Below, one piece after another: positions 42,470-55,939 of a stretch of 64,000 bases of DNA. The DNA is taken from the NCBI GenBank assembly GCA_030490835.1, contig CM059975.1:50025174-50089173 (forward strand), in the 5' to 3' direction. The notes under the pieces were generated by a model that saw only the letters and a program-made list of their open reading frames with translations, was not told the origin of the DNA and ran no database searches. Source of the DNA: Annona cherimola. Taxonomy: Eukaryota; Streptophyta; Magnoliopsida; Magnoliales; Annonaceae. A program made the position numbers and the translations under genes. Within the stretch, counting starts at the first letter, position 1, and every line of letters begins with the position of its first letter.

Positions 42470-45400
42470 TGGTACATTAACCCAATTTTAGTTTTCACCC
42501 ACATACCTGTTATATAAAAAAAAGGTTAACAAAATACAATAAGTTCGGGCAAAACTCGTAATTCATAACATTTTTTAACTAAAAAATTAGAAAGCAATGA
42601 CATCCAAAACAGTAATGCTCATAACCATTCATTACAATACAAAATCAAAAAAAGAAGAAAAGAGCTCTACTTATCTTGTGTAAATCTCGAATCCATCATT
42701 GTACCACTTTTTGCTATAATGATCAAATCACCACAATGAAAAATAACACTTGTTTCGTTAATATTTTAACTTAAATTAATACTTTTAATAATGATCTAGC
42801 ATGATATCCCATCTTAAGATGTATGGATACCTCTATTTATTCTAACTTTTATACTTTAGTCAATATGCGGTTCCTTGTATAAATTAAATTATTCTAAAAT
42901 TATCATTTATAATAAATTTCAGTAATTCTAAAATATTACTTTATCCAAGTTGATAAAATAATTAGTTTGAGTTGCAGCTCATTTTACAGAATTACCAACT
43001 TACTCCTTTAGCTTCCAATTTGTATTTTTTGTATCATATTCACTAACTAATAATCATTTTAGCTCTAAAAATTAATAAGATCATAGGTAGGCCTCCCTTG
43101 ATCATATTAACTTTTGGTATTCTATTTATATCAAATTTAACTTATGCTATTCTTCAAATATTTTACGAAAACATTACACATGAATTAAGTTAATAATCAT
43201 ATATTTTAACTAACCATATTAATTTGGACAATTATTATTTAAGTTTCAAATTTTGTTTTGATTATTCCTTAATCTACTTATACTTGCTGAAATCAGATGC
43301 ACTGAATTCTCTTAATTTTTTTTAATCAAATTAAGGTGCTTGAGTCTAAAATTTCTATTATACATCATTAACTACATGAATTTATCAAAATAAATATTAT
43401 TAGCATAAAATATTAATTAATTATATTTATATATATATTTTTATTCTATTGGACAGGGACGTGAATTTAGGGATGGTTCAAATCACATTAATTGTTACCC
43501 ATATTTATATCATACAAAAATTAATTTTTATTTTTGATGAGTGATATTAAGAATCTATTTTATGTCATATAAAAATTTCAGCCTCGATTTATTTATATAA
43601 AAATCATTAAAAATCAATTAGCACAGCTGATCCTAGCAACTGTTCTACCCTGTTTAGGTTGACATTCTAGTATTTTTAATTTACAATATACTATACGTTT
43701 TACAATGAAAAATTGGTCATTACTTAATGATAATATAAAGAGTTTTCAACAAAAATTTTATACTAAAAATAGTTTTTTTACCATTTCTTTTGTATTTTTT
43801 ATTTCGATTCCAAATCTACTACATAGGTAGTGTAAATTAATTTATAAATAATTATATTAGTTAATCTAAACAGCTAATCATAGCTATAATCATGTATTTG
43901 ACATACGTATCATAGAAAATAACTTATTTAGTCTTAATCCAATGATTTGGATCATGAGATTATATTTTTAATTAAACTTTTAACGATTTAGATCAACTGA
44001 TTACACTTTCCACTAATACAAAGATTATTGAGACAGATTTGCAAATGCTCGAATCTAATCATCTATCAAGTTGTCCATACATGATCTAACATCATTTCTT
44101 TATGTAAATTTAAACTTTACACACATCTAATGGTTTGTATCATCCAGATTATGTATGAAATCATAGATTCAATGGTTGAGATTATTCCCTTGCTGTCCCA
44201 TACATATAATCTCTTTGGACCCATTTTGATCACAATTTTCGGCAGAATTTCCTCAAATAATAGCCTTTGATCATGGACCATCCCTAAGCATCAAAATTCT
44301 GCATCATTAAATTTAAATTAAGCACAATTAGGTTTGATAAATCTGATGTTTATGGGCCACAAGCTACATCGCTCAAATCTGGAATTTATCTCCCAATTTC
44401 AATGGTGCAGATTGATCTCCACCCTTGATCCTTGTTTAATTTAGTAAAGAAGACATAAAATAAATAATAACTAACCTTGATGATGATGATTGATGGTTGA
44501 GATTAACTTGATCAAAGCTCCACCTTTTCTCTCTCTCCCTCTCTCTCTCTCTCCACTCTTTACTCTCCATTTTCATCGAACATGGGCCGCACCCCTTCTT
44601 GATATGTTCTAGCAAATCCCACCAATCGTGTAGAATTTTCCAACTCAATTTACAAAAGTTTCACATTTATTTATTGTAATTATTTATTTCAATTAATAAG
44701 GCATCATTAAGTTGGAATTTGACTTCCAACCTATATGGCAGGTGCATTGCTGAAATTTCTTTTCATTTTACATTTTGGACCACTTTCTTGTTATTTATTA
44801 AGTACTCCCAAGTTGCTAAAATTTGAAATTTCACACCCAAATTGATATCAAAATACCCATTCTTTGCTTCAAAACCTTTCCAAATTGATATTAATGACAT
44901 ACTTGAATGTATTCTACATATTAATAGCAAAATTTCAATATTCGAAACATGTATCATCATACGAAAATTTTAAAAAATGTTTATTACGTACGCATGTTTG
45001 CAAAAATATAAAATTTTTTCCAAATTTAAAACAAGGGATTTACATCAAACCTTTACTAAATCATATAATATTTAGCTTTCAGTTATTTTATAAAATCAAG
45101 TAAAAAAGTTATATATTTTGGGGAAAAATACTAAAAAAATTTTTACATTATTTTTTACCAATTCGATACTTTTATTTTATAAAAATAGTTATAGACTCAT
45201 CACTCTTTCTTAAGTATAGCTTCATGCAAGAATCTTAGAAAATCATAAAAAATAACTTACCTTTATCTTAGATTATAGTTCTTCATAATTTCCATAATCC
45301 TAAAAGAAAATTAATAAAAAACTATATATAAAGAAGAAATTAAATTAAACTAAAAGTCAAAAAATAAATAGAACCAAAAACTCTAAATGATCATTCTTCT

Positions 45401-45960
45401 TGACATTGGGTGGTGCTCTTACCATAAAATATTTTTGAGTAGCAGAGATATATTTGCTGAAAAGAGAGCCAATATCAAATAAATATCCACTAACTATAAA
45501 TTAAAAAATATCATGGTAAACAAATCCGACCTAGCCAAACCTTGCAAGATGAAAGTCTTCCTTCTTGATAGATGAATCAAACTATGCTTTTACTCTAATT
45601 CTTTTGAAGAAGGGGAAGCGCTTGATATAATGAAATGGAGGCAGTTGAACGAGGACCATGGTGAAGCTTAGGACCTATATGTGACTACCACTATGGAAGC
45701 AAGCTTTAGGATAGAGTCATCAGATTAGCAAGTGCTTCCATGGCCTAGAAATGTCTAAGAATGACTTGCGGATAACCATGAGCTCCATTACATGTCCTGC
45801 TCCATAAAGTCAGATTCCAAGTGTAGGTTTGGAAGAATAAATGCTCTTCGAACTAAGCCCAAAATGACCCTACGAATTGTAGTTATTTTTGTCATTGGAA
45901 TAGACCTCGAATAATATTTCAAAGATTTTTTTTTCAAATTTTTTGTTTGAGTTTCAATGT
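42470..45960. other. Unassigned DNA
   Basis: No gene was recognised. A CT microsatellite lies at about 44528-44560. The block 44400-44750 has the look of an LTR or leader, but without a partner copy or PBS in the window. Confidence 0.4.
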
Positions 45961-45966
45961 TGAAAC

Positions 45967-46533
45967 TTATTCATCAATCTCGAAGACGTAACAGTAATTC
46001 CATATCACAGGTAGAGAACGCAGTAACTTCTTAACTTGTTCAGCTATAGCAATTGACTTTCCATAACCTTTGAGATTATTAACAATATCTATAAACCTAC
46101 AAAACATCTCAGAAATTGATTTAGTAGGTTTCATTGTAAATAATCCATAATCATGCATGAGCATATTTATTTTGGATTCTTTCACTTGTGAAGTTCCTTC
46201 ATGAGTCACTACAAGAGTATCCTACACCTGTTTTGTAGTATTACAAAATGATATTCAATTGAATTCAGATGGTGAAAGAGAGTAATATAACGCATTTAAT
46301 GCTCTAGCATTAATTTGGACTTGTTTGGTTTGTTGTTGATTAAGTACAATAAGAATATCATTTCCAGGTAAGTTCAATCTAGTTTCAACAATTCTCCATA
46401 GTTTAATGTCTTATCCCATTAAAAACATCTTCATTCTGAGTTTCCAATATACAAAGTTTGATCCATCAAAATAAGGAGGTCATGTAATGAACTGTTCTTC
46501 AAAGTAACTACTGGTAGTTTTCTCAGTAGCCAT
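45967..46533 (-). pseudogene. Copia gag fragment A
   Basis: An ATG (46533-46531) just after a degenerate PBS opens text with FDGSNFVYWK-type start, NLPGNDI, NARALNALYYSLSPSEFN and the 80-codon clean frame at 46209-45967 (MTHEGTSQVKESKINMLMHD, then SISEMFCRFIDIVNNLKGYG). This is a copia gag (UBN2 type). Stops interrupt the first half. The reading ends at 45967, and the rest of the polyprotein is absent. Confidence 0.8.
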
Positions 46534-46576
46534 ATGATCTCTTTCTTAAATTCAAAGAACTTGTTTTGATACTATT

Positions 46577-47660
46577 TTTTGGTCTTGCGTAATGACTAAT
46601 TAATAATAATCACAAAGATCAATCCAACAATCACAAAATAAATCACACAGTTATAGTGTTTCGATCACCCACAGACCTACTCCACTCTCCAAGTACAAAT
46701 ACTTGGGTTCCACTAGTCAACTTCAACACAAGTTATAGTGGTACAGTCAATCAGATCATTTTTTGGATTGGTGCTAAGTTTCAAATGAGCTCGTGAAACA
46801 ATCTCTTAGTTTGATTACAATCAAACTCAAGATAATACAAATTTCAAAAAGAAAATCAAAACCAAACTAGTTTAGCACATTTGGAACAACAACATCATCA
46901 AAGTGTCGAGAGCAATATGCAACTTTAAATGACCACAACAACTGCAATTGAGAAAAGACACTTTGTCTTCAAAATATTTCTTCACAAATAGAGCAACAAA
47001 ATTTTTGTCAATCTTGAGGACTTGTGATTGATTTCTCTTTATCTTCACGTCTTTCTTTAATAGCTTTTTAATCACTAGAAATGTGTCATAGAAGATAGTC
47101 TAAGAGATCTCCATGTATATGCAAACTCTTCAAATCTAAAATTCTTGGTGCCCCAAATAGGTTGACCTTTTTAGATAATAAGTCAACCTTTTGCTGCTCT
47201 TGCTGAGACAGAGTGTTTTCAGCACAAAAAAGTCGACCTTTTGCACTCAAAAGGTCGACCTTTTTCTCCATTTTTCAGAATCTGAATTTTGGGAAAAAGT
47301 CCTTCCTCAAGTGAGTTAATCCACTTAAGATAAGAATAAATGAATAAACCAATCTTGATTTAAGATTAACCACGACTCCAAAAGAGCATATTCCATTATC
47401 ATTCCAAGTAAGGTTTATCAAATGAACATATTCCAAGATTATTCCACGTATATCAACTAGCATATTCCATTTTAATGATATCTCTTTGTTTCAGGTACAA
47501 TCCCATCACAATTAGCATTATAAACTCAAAAGTGATAATTCCACAAACACACTATTCTTTCTAAAAATCCAAAACACAACTTCACAATGTCAATTCAATA
47601 GCATAAACCATATTATTTTGTCATCATCAAAACCAATTAAAAAGGAGGTTTTTATCAAAG
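46577..47660 (-). mobile_element. LTR-like block A of the copia gag element
   Basis: It lies directly upstream (minus sense) of a degenerate PBS, TAGTATCAAAAC at 46563-46574. It shares with block B and the solo LTR the segment TATAGTG-TTTCG, CCTACTCCACTCTCCAAGTA and ACTTGGGTTCCACT. It contains AAAAGGTCGACCTTTT palindromes at about 47160-47272. The right limit is approximate. Confidence 0.65.
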
Positions 47661-47798
47661 TTCATATTCTCCCCCCTTTTGATAATGACAAAACATTATC
47701 AACCATTGTTGAAAATAGCTCCCCAATTCACATTGGCACATTGCTCATTGCTCACAATGGTTGTATTTTCCCCTTTTTTGTCAGAAGCAAAAAGTAGA

Positions 47799-48385
47799 TG
47801 TGGCGCCCCAACCCGAGCGTCACAACATTAGCCTTACTCCGGGACCGTTATTGATTGGTAAACATAATCAGGATTATTGTCTTGTCACATGGCGGGATTT
47901 ATTTGATATTTATCCATTTAGCCTTTACTCATTAAGAGTTAATGTCATCATATATGTTTCCTTTTTCAACATCTTGCCCATCTAGGCCATTAAAAAATCA
48001 TGAAAAGCACATTCATTCATTATATGATAAAAAAATACCTTAATGTTTGGTCATAAAATTATTTTTCATCAATAACCCACATAGCATAGTATAAATCTTT
48101 TACAATCATTTAGACAGTCATATAAATCTTTATACAATCATTCGACCATAATCTCATAGACAAGCATTCATAAAAATCGTCAGTCTTCAATGCTCAACTT
48201 GTACTCCTCACCATGTCCTTCCTTTCACCTGTCTTTGGATTTGGAAAACAAAACACGAGTCGAATCTTAATAAGCAAGCTATAAGGTTTTCAGACAATTC
48301 ATTTTAAAGGCAACATTTTTCATTTAAAACATCTTGGAAAATAACATTATACCCACTCGAGGGTATATTATGAAAACATGACAAT
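47799..48385 (-). mobile_element. Partial LTR of family G (copy 1)
   Basis: It starts TGTGGCGCCCCAACCCGAGC and runs parallel to 49456 onward (GCGTCACAACAT, CCTTACTCCGGGACC, TCAGGATTATTGTCTTGTCA) for nearly 600 bp. It stops where copia gag B text begins. The rest of the LTR and the internal region are missing. Confidence 0.65.
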
Positions 48386-48832
48386 ATTTATAAACCTGCA
48401 AAACTTCCCAAAAGTTGATTCTGTAGGTTTCATTGTAAATAATTCATATTCACACATGAACATATTGATTTTGGATTCTTTCACTTGTGAAGTTCCTTCA
48501 TGAGTCACTACAAGAGTATTCCACACCTGTTAAGTAGTATCACAAGATGATATTCTATTGAATTCAGATGGTGAAAGAGAGTAATGTAATGCATTTAAAG
48601 CTCTAGCATTAATCTGAACTTGTTCAGTTTGTTGTTGACTAAGTACAATAGAAATATCATTTCCAGGCAAGTTCAATCCTATTTCAATAATTCTCCATAG
48701 TCTAATGTCCTGTCCCATTTAAAACATCTTCATTATAAGTTTTCAACACACAAAGTTTGATCCATCAAAATAAGGAGGTCGTGTGATGGACTGTCCTTTA
48801 GAGTAACCATTAGTAGTTTTCTCTTTAGCCAT
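48386..48832 (-). pseudogene. Copia gag fragment B
   Basis: It duplicates fragment A closely (MGQDIRLWRIIEIGLNLPGN and NARALNALHYSLSPSEFNRI are readable). It starts at an ATG at 48832-48830 and is truncated at 48386 by the family-G LTR piece. Confidence 0.8.
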
Positions 48833-48862
48833 ATGATCTCTTTGTTAAATTTAAAGAACTTT

Positions 48863-48874
48863 GCTTTGATACCA
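48863..48874 (-). other. Primer-binding site of copia copy B
   Basis: TGGTATCAAAGC on the minus strand is complementary to the 3' end of initiator tRNA-Met with one difference from the usual TGGTATCAGAGC. It lies 2 nt from the TGTTAG/CTAACA LTR end. Confidence 0.75.
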
Positions 48875-48876
48875 CT

Positions 48877-51085
48877 TGTTAGTCTCGTGTAATGACTAAT
48901 TAATAATAATCACAAAGATCAATCCAACAATCACAAAGTAAATCACACAGTTATAGTGGTTCGGTCACCCACAGACCTACTCCACTCTCCAAGTACAAAT
49001 ACTTGGGTTCCATTAGTCAACTTCAACACATGTTATAGTGGTATAGTCAATCAGATCATCTTCCAAATTGGTGCTAAGCTCTAGGTGGGCTCCTGAAACA
49101 ATCTCTTGGTTTGATCACAATCATACTCAAGAAAATACAAATTTCAAAAAGAAAATCAAAATCAAACCAGTTTAGCACATCCGGAACAACAACATCATCA
49201 AAGTGTCGAAAGCAATATGCAACACAGCAACTGCACTTGATAAAGGCACTTTGTCTCCAAAATTTTTCTTTACAAAAAGAGTAACTAAAATTTTTCAATC
49301 TTGAGATTTGTGGTTGATTTCTCTTTATCTTCCAGCTCTCACACATAGCATAAAAATCAACATATGACTACATATATTTCATCATGCTCAATCTATCTTC
49401 ATACTTAGTAAGTTTTCCATGCCTATTTACCAATCCATGCTCTGATACCAAACTCTGTGGTGCCCCAAACTGAGCGTCACAACATGAACCTTACTCCGGG
49501 ACCATTTATTGATTGATAAATATGATCAAGATTGTTGCCCTGTCACGTGGCCGGGTTCATTTAATAATTATCCATTTATAATTTACTCCATAGGAGTTTA
49601 TCTCATCATCCATAGTCAATTTTACATCAAATTTCCTATCCAGGCCATCATCAAATCCTGATATACACCTTTAAACATTTAATTCTTACACATCATGTTC
49701 CATTATATTTCATAAAATTCCATGGTGTTCATATCATAACATAACATTCATTCAACATTTGTCAATAAAACATTTTTCATCATTCCAACTTACACCACAA
49801 TGTAACAACATAAATTTCAATAAGTAGCAATCACTCCATTCATAATACATTTTCAACCACATAGTAACATACACAGGTACTCATAAAAATCATCATCCTT
49901 CATTTAAACCTTTGCTCCTCTCTCATAGCCATCCTTGTACTAGTCATAGGGTTTGGAAAACAAATTGTCAGTATAACTCAGTATGCAAGCTGCATGATTT
50001 TTCAAGCAATTCATTTTGCAGGCGAAATTTTCATTTAAAGAAATATCTTTAAAATCAACATCATACCCACTAGTGGGTATATCATGAAAAATAAAACATC
50101 ATACCCATCACGGGTATATTATGAATAATGCAATGCATTATTATCATCATAAAATATAACATCATGTGATGATACGCTAGCTAGGCGACCATCTCGTCAT
50201 CCTGCTCCCATCTCAGGAAAGGCGCCGCCGGCCTTCAGCCTATCTTAGCGCCTTGGTCACATTAGAGAGGGACAATCGGTCCGCTTACACCTCTAAAGTA
50301 GACCTAGTACCTTGTGCACCATTAAACTTAGTCAAATTAGATAATGATCACCCTAATTAAATCATAATTTTCATAATCCATTCCATCTCTGTGTGGTAGA
50401 GCACATCATCATGCACTTACTCTTCAAATTTTATGTCATTCCGCCTTATAGGTGTCAAGTTATGAATTTTCTATCATTGAACACATTGAATCCATAATTA
50501 TTATAATAATCTTCATTAATTAAATCATAATGTATGAGATAATTATTCATGACTTATCCTCATTTCCTAATCCTCATTGGGTCTCTGTATACATACTAAC
50601 CCACATTGAGCTATGGTGTTAACCATTTCGGATAAAAAGGTCGACCTTTTGCCGCTCCAGCCGAGACAGAGTGTTTTCAGCACAAAAGGTCGACCTTTTC
50701 CCCTTTTTACAGAATCTGAATTTTTTGAAAAAAGTTCTACTTCAAGTGAGTTAATCCACTTAAGATAAGAATAAAGAATAAACCAATCTTGATTTAAGAT
50801 TAACCACAACTCCAAAGGAGCATATTCCATTATCATTCCAAGTAAGGTTTATCAAATGAGCATATTCCAAGATTATTCCATACATTTCAAGTAGCATATT
50901 CTATTTTAAAGATATCTTTTTGTTTCAAGAGCAATCCCATCACAATTAGCATTATAAACTCAAAAGTGAAATTCCACAAAACACCGCTCTTTCTAAAATC
51001 CAAAACACAATTTTAGAATATCAACAGCATAAACAATATATATTTTGTCATCATCAAAACCAACAAAAAGAGGTTTTTATCAAAG
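48877..51085 (-). mobile_element. LTR-like block B, split by a family-G element
   Basis: The pieces 48877-49335 and 50630-51085 align with consecutive parts of LTR block A. The intervening 49336-50629 is a family-G remnant. AAAAGGTCGACCTTTT-type palindromes lie at about 50635-50700. Confidence 0.65.
49336..50629 (-). mobile_element. Family-G LTR element remnant (copy 2)
   Basis: The LTR starts at 49456 (plus-strand TGTGGTGCCCC). The minus-strand PBS TGGTATCAGAGC is at 49439-49450, followed by about 100 bp of internal sequence. No coding domain was seen, so gypsy versus copia cannot be decided. It sits inside LTR block B. Confidence 0.6.
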
Positions 51086-51092
51086 TTCACAG

Positions 51093-52700
51093 AAAGCTAT
51101 CAGTGGGAATCGATTTGAGTTGAATCTATCAAGTTCATATCAATGGCATCAATGATATGTCTAGGATCGGATGAATTTGTTAGGGAACAACTGGCAGAGA
51201 TATGAAATTGTTATAAGGTTATCACACATACTCGTTAATAAGGAAGTCATTATATGGGAATGGGTAGAGTTGTAACTAGGGGTATATAAATAGGGAGAGG
51301 ACGTGAGGTAAAGGGCCTGTGATTTTGTGTCTTTCTTGTAATTCAAGAACATTAAGAGATGTTCCCTCCTAAAGAGGAACCTTGTCTGATAGCTATTAGC
51401 GGGAATCGATTTGAGTATGCATCTGTCAAGTTCATATCAATGGTATCAGAGCACGGTCTGGACGATCTGGCGAGGAGAGGACCTAGAAGGCACAAAACAG
51501 CACAGTTTCTAGAAATGGCATTGGTGCCGTCAGTAGCGAATGGATCTCAACCACCATCAGACACGAGCTCGGGATCAGCTAGTGCCAAGCGAGGTCTAAG
51601 ATCATAACTCCAAGCCGCAACGTTGCAATAAGGTGTGTTATCATTGCAATGAGAAATGGCTAGTGTTGTTGAGTAGATCGAAGAATTACAAACAAGTATG
51701 AACCTTATTCTTGATTCTTGTAAGAAGAAGTTTCGACACTAGCACTAGCAGGACAGATCCAAGGAAGATAGATCGTCATTAGCGCATCCCAAGCATCATT
51801 ACTACCAAGGTCGACATGAAATAAGGCGGTCCAAGAAGCCACCAACTCAGCTCTATGCAGTCCCACATGGCAGGTTAGATTTTCCAATATTTTCTTTGGG
51901 TGATTTGAATTCATGGTTGCTTAAGGCGTGGATCTATTTTGAGATCACCGATATGTCGGAAGATTTATGGGTGCAGATCGCCTACGACCACTTGGAGCAA
52001 GAGGCACTTTAGTGGTTTTATGAGGTTCACAAGAATCGACAGGTAAATTCAAGGAGGAGGTTTTGCGAAGTTATTCAACTCCAATTTGGAGAGAAAAACA
52101 AGATTGTGGGTTCACCAGATGCGAAGTTTGATAAGGGTAGCAGACAAGGATGTCAAGAGCAGCTTGAAAGGATGTCATTAACTCCACCTACAGTGGTGAT
52201 AATAAGTCAATGGGCAGGGCCAGAGACGGGGGTGATGCAGACTCCTTGCTCATGTCTGTTACACCAAGCAAGAAGGAAAAGAAGCCTGCAAGAATCCAAT
52301 TGACTTTGGAATGGTCCAAAAAGCTTCATCTACAGTGAAAGGAGGTTGGGCTATCGTTGTTACCAAGCAAAATGCAGGACCAGTCGAAGGAAGAGGACAA
52401 ACAATTTGGTGGGGAAGGCGTAATAAAACAGATGGAGAAGTCGGTTGGCAATCACATTGACAACCTTCCTCGATTCCTCACTTTGCTCAGCCCCAATCTC
52501 ACGAGGTGGATCTGTCGCTTCAATGGCATTAGTCTTAACAATGGACATGGGAGACACAAGCTCTCTTAGAAAGAAACTAAGGGTGAGGATTTGGTGTTCT
52601 CAGCAGAGGCGCTCAACATTGGCGGGATTCCATGGGTTTCCCTTCACGTCTCAACAAGGAAGAATACGCCAACTTCCACTAGATCGCTGCTATCAAGCGA
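51093..52700 (+). mobile_element. Ty3-gypsy element remnant (LTR, PBS, gag)
   Basis: The probable LTR spans 51178 (TGTTAGGG) to about 51438, followed by the PBS TGGTATCAGAGC at 51441-51452. A second copy of the LTR tail (GGGAATCGATTTGAG ... AAGTTCATATCAATGG) lies at 51093-51150, and its PBS equivalent is decayed. The gag fragment follows, and then the element is cut by the copia LTR at 52716. Confidence 0.65.
51873..52099 (+). pseudogene. Gypsy gag fragment
   Basis: The text RLDFPIFSLGDLNSWLLKAW, IYFEI, DHLEQEAL then an in-frame stop, WFYEV and FCEVIQLQFG follows the retrotransposon-gag pattern (LDFPxFxG...AExYFxI...HLxGxALxWF...FxxALxxRFG). No capsid-to-pol continuation was seen. Confidence 0.65.
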
Positions 52701-52715
52701 AGATGAAGGTGGTTC

Positions 52716-53158
52716 TATTGGAATTTTGGACACACATATATATTAATTATATATATGCTATCATAAATAGTGACCCAATTTTTAAAGTGATCCTACAAGA
52801 TTTTATGGGCCAAAATCATTTAATAAAGTATGAGTCTCCTATGCATGGAAACCTTACAGCATAATTTCTAATTTCTATTTTTATGATAGGCTAAATTAGA
52901 AATACAAAATATAAACTTTCTATATAAATGGTTGTGGTCTTCAGGTTAGGCACCGATTAGAGTTTCTTTTCTAACATCCCATATTTAGAAAAGAGGAGTC
53001 ATCTTCTCTAGAAAACCCTGGGGGCATTAACTTGGAAGACCCAGAAACCATAAGATTCAAGAACAACTGCTTCTATGAATTCAGATACGCTTTCGCTTAT
53101 GATTTATTTTTCTTAGTAATTTATAATTATGGATTTAATCAATAAAATTTTCCCAAAA
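52716..53158 (+). mobile_element. Copia LTR, same family as 31123-31567, plus orientation
   Basis: This 443-bp LTR aligns along its whole length with the reverse complement of 31123-31567 (TTTTGGACAC, CATCCCATATTTAGAAAAGA, AACTTGGAAGACC, CATAAG-type blocks). It is followed after 2 nt by TGATATCAAAGCC, a PBS with one change. Confidence 0.85.
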
Positions 53159-53160
53159 AG

Positions 53161-55935
53161 TGATATCAAAGCCAATCTTCATGTTGAATTATTAAGAAGT
53201 ATTTTATGAATTATTTTTGGTCTTCCATAATTCCTGTTAATGCACTTATGATTTATTTTTGTATGCTTACGAAATTTTATGCTTTTGGATTTTCATTGTT
53301 CGGTTCCCGTATGGAAATCACGTGGCTTTATGGTTCTCATCCAAATAATATTTTTTTTCCGGCATATCTATGGATTCAGGCATACGTGTTCAGGGCATAT
53401 GGATTAAATTTTTTTTTTTATGCCATTGGCGAAGGATTCAAGCTGTGTATATGTATATAAAAAGGGATCATCAAAACATGGTTGCCGAATTTTTGGCTTT
53501 GCTGCTGTTAAAAAAAACCCAAACATGGCTGCTGTAGTTCTGCCGTTTTCTGTTTTTTTGGCCGCCGAAACATTTTAAAAAAAGTAAAAACTAAAACAGC
53601 CACGAAGGGCTAGAACAATTCTAGTTTGCCTGGAATCTTTTTTTGGACAGATTCAGATGTGGCCGTCATGAACGACTTGACCGAACGGCTGAACAACAGC
53701 TGTTTTTCTTTTAAAAAAAATCCTTGTGTCTTTCGAATAACCGCACGACTATTCTCAACTGAACCTGGTTGGGAACGATCTTCTACAGTCCGGATTGAGA
53801 TCCTCACCATCAATCACGCTCTGATCTAACGGTTGTAACTCATCTACCAGACTTAATTGCCTGTCTCCTTAGAAGGTAAGGATGCAGATGTACAACCTTA
53901 ACCCATCCGATGATGGCAGCCGGCAATGACCAAAGAACAGCAGCAGTGCTGTGTCAGGTAATGGCAGAGGACGGCGATGCTGTGGTTCTGGCGGCAGCAA
54001 TGGAGCAGTCGGCGGCGGCAGCCATGCTCGACGTGCCGGAGAAGAAGGCTGCTGTTGCTGCTGGAAGCGAAGCTGGGGATGGGCAGCGCAACGCCGGCGA
54101 TGGGCCTCACAGTGCTATGTACAACGAGGTATTGGACGGCTAGGCTCGACGACGGCGGCGGCATGGCAACATGGGTGTTAGGGCTAGGATTTGTAATCTG
54201 GGAGGATGAGAAGTTTTGCACAAAACCCCTTAGCCAGAAAAAATTACTAAACTCCTAGCCAGATGATTTTTTGCTAAGAGGCCCACAAATTGGGCTTTGG
54301 CTTATGCCCAAGCTTATGGGCTCCAGTCTCTAGCGGGCCTATTCCTAGCCTCTTTGAGCTGGGCGGGCCTGTTTGCACAGGCCTAAGTGGAAGCGGCCCA
54401 GTTCCTAAGCCCAAACCCAAGTCGGCCCAATCAGGCTTTAGCCCAACCTTAGCCCAAGTCCAGCCAAACCTGTTTGAGTAGCCCACTCCCAACCCTGTAT
54501 ACAGGCCCAGGCGCGGCCTAGCTTTCGCCTAACCCAGCCCGTCCGAATTCTGACATGCTGAACACGTGGTCTGTTTTGAGCCGTCTGAAACTTATTGAAT
54601 ATATTTTTTAATCCCGTTATCCGTTTTGGATGATTAAATAGTGGTTTTCTATATTTTTGGACATTCTGGATCAAATGGAAGGGTCTAATTAAGCTAAATA
54701 GGTCCAAAAATATTAATTTTTGTGAATTTTATGTAAATGCATGCAATTTTTGAATTAGATGTGCAATTAATTCATATGGTTAGTTTATGAAAATTTAGAA
54801 AACAATTTGTGATTAATTTTCATGTATTTATGATTTGTTGCTTTCTATTAAAATTTAAATTAACCTATTTTCATGCAAAATTCAATTTTGGATCTTTGGA
54901 TGTTTAAATTCAAATTGACCCATTATCATGCAAAAGTTCTATGTTTGGAATTTAGAAATAAGTTCAATATTTTGGACTTTTTATTAAATTCAAATAATGG
55001 TACAAGTATTTTTTATGGATGTCTAATATTTTTTAAAATAAATTGATTGAAACAACATGATACCAAAGTAGCCTATCTTGTGTAGGTTAATTTATTTTTA
55101 AGACATTAAGATAATTATGTGCATGTAATTCATGCGAATATTCATCGGACTCAAAGGAAGATTAATATTTGGCTGAATTGTGTACACACTTGTGGTAATA
55201 AATATGTGACAATTATTTGGTACTCCATGTGAATAACAAGTCGGTCCAAAGAAAGACTTGTTATTTGATAGGATTTTATTGTTAATATTTGGTTACTACA
55301 CCAAAATATTGTGGATATGTAATTAATGCGGATATTGATTGGCCCAAATGATGGTTAATATTTGGCTGAATTACATAGACACCTGCGGTGATAAATATGT
55401 GATAATTATTAGGCATTCCATGTAAGCGGTCCAAAGAAAGGCTTATTGTTTGACAGGACTTTATTATCAATATTTGATTATTGCACCAAGAGTACCACTT
55501 ACAAGTTAATACTTTTGTCAAAAGACTAAGTATTAATGTTGTGCTAGGTATCTTGTAATAGGCCCTACCATTATTTGAATTGCTAAAGTTCTATATAAAA
55601 CTTACGTGAACATATTATTTTGTTCAATTTTTTTTAATTTATCTGCTTGTGTTATATCTGCCAACGTTTATTCTATTTTCATTTTGAAGTAATGAAAATA
55701 AAATATTATGATTATTCTTGATTTTATGAATCTAAACCTTATACTAAGGATTGAACAACTCAGTACTCTTGGGGTCAAAAGTTCCAATGAGGAAAAACAG
55801 GAACTTTGAGAAGTGTGATTATTCAAATTGAATGAGTTTTATCATTATAAAGTGTAAAATTCTAAAAACTTTCAAGAGACATCATGTTCTAAAAGATAAC
55901 TAATGCGAAAAATTTATATTAAGAAAATTGTAAAG
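53161..55935 (+). other. Probable copia leader region with insertions
   Basis: The sequence between the copia LTR/PBS and the gag remnant has no recognised gene. It holds a GC-rich segment at about 53890-54550 with only chance frames in all six readings, and a tandem duplication at 55115-55500. Confidence 0.45.
55115..55500. repeat. Tandem duplication (~185 bp x2)
   Basis: Both copies carry TTAATATTTGGCTGAATT, AATAAATATGTGA-AATTATT, TCGGTCCAAAGAAAG or GCGGTCCAAAGAAAG and GAY-TTTATT. They diverge by about 15-20% by eye. Confidence 0.75.
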
Positions 55936-55939
55936 TGCT

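Noticed and set aside
53898..54258. Overlapping open frames in a GC-rich block (Ala/Arg-rich in several frames)
   Set aside because: GC-rich DNA is open in several frames at once, and no frame has a motif or consistent codon use.
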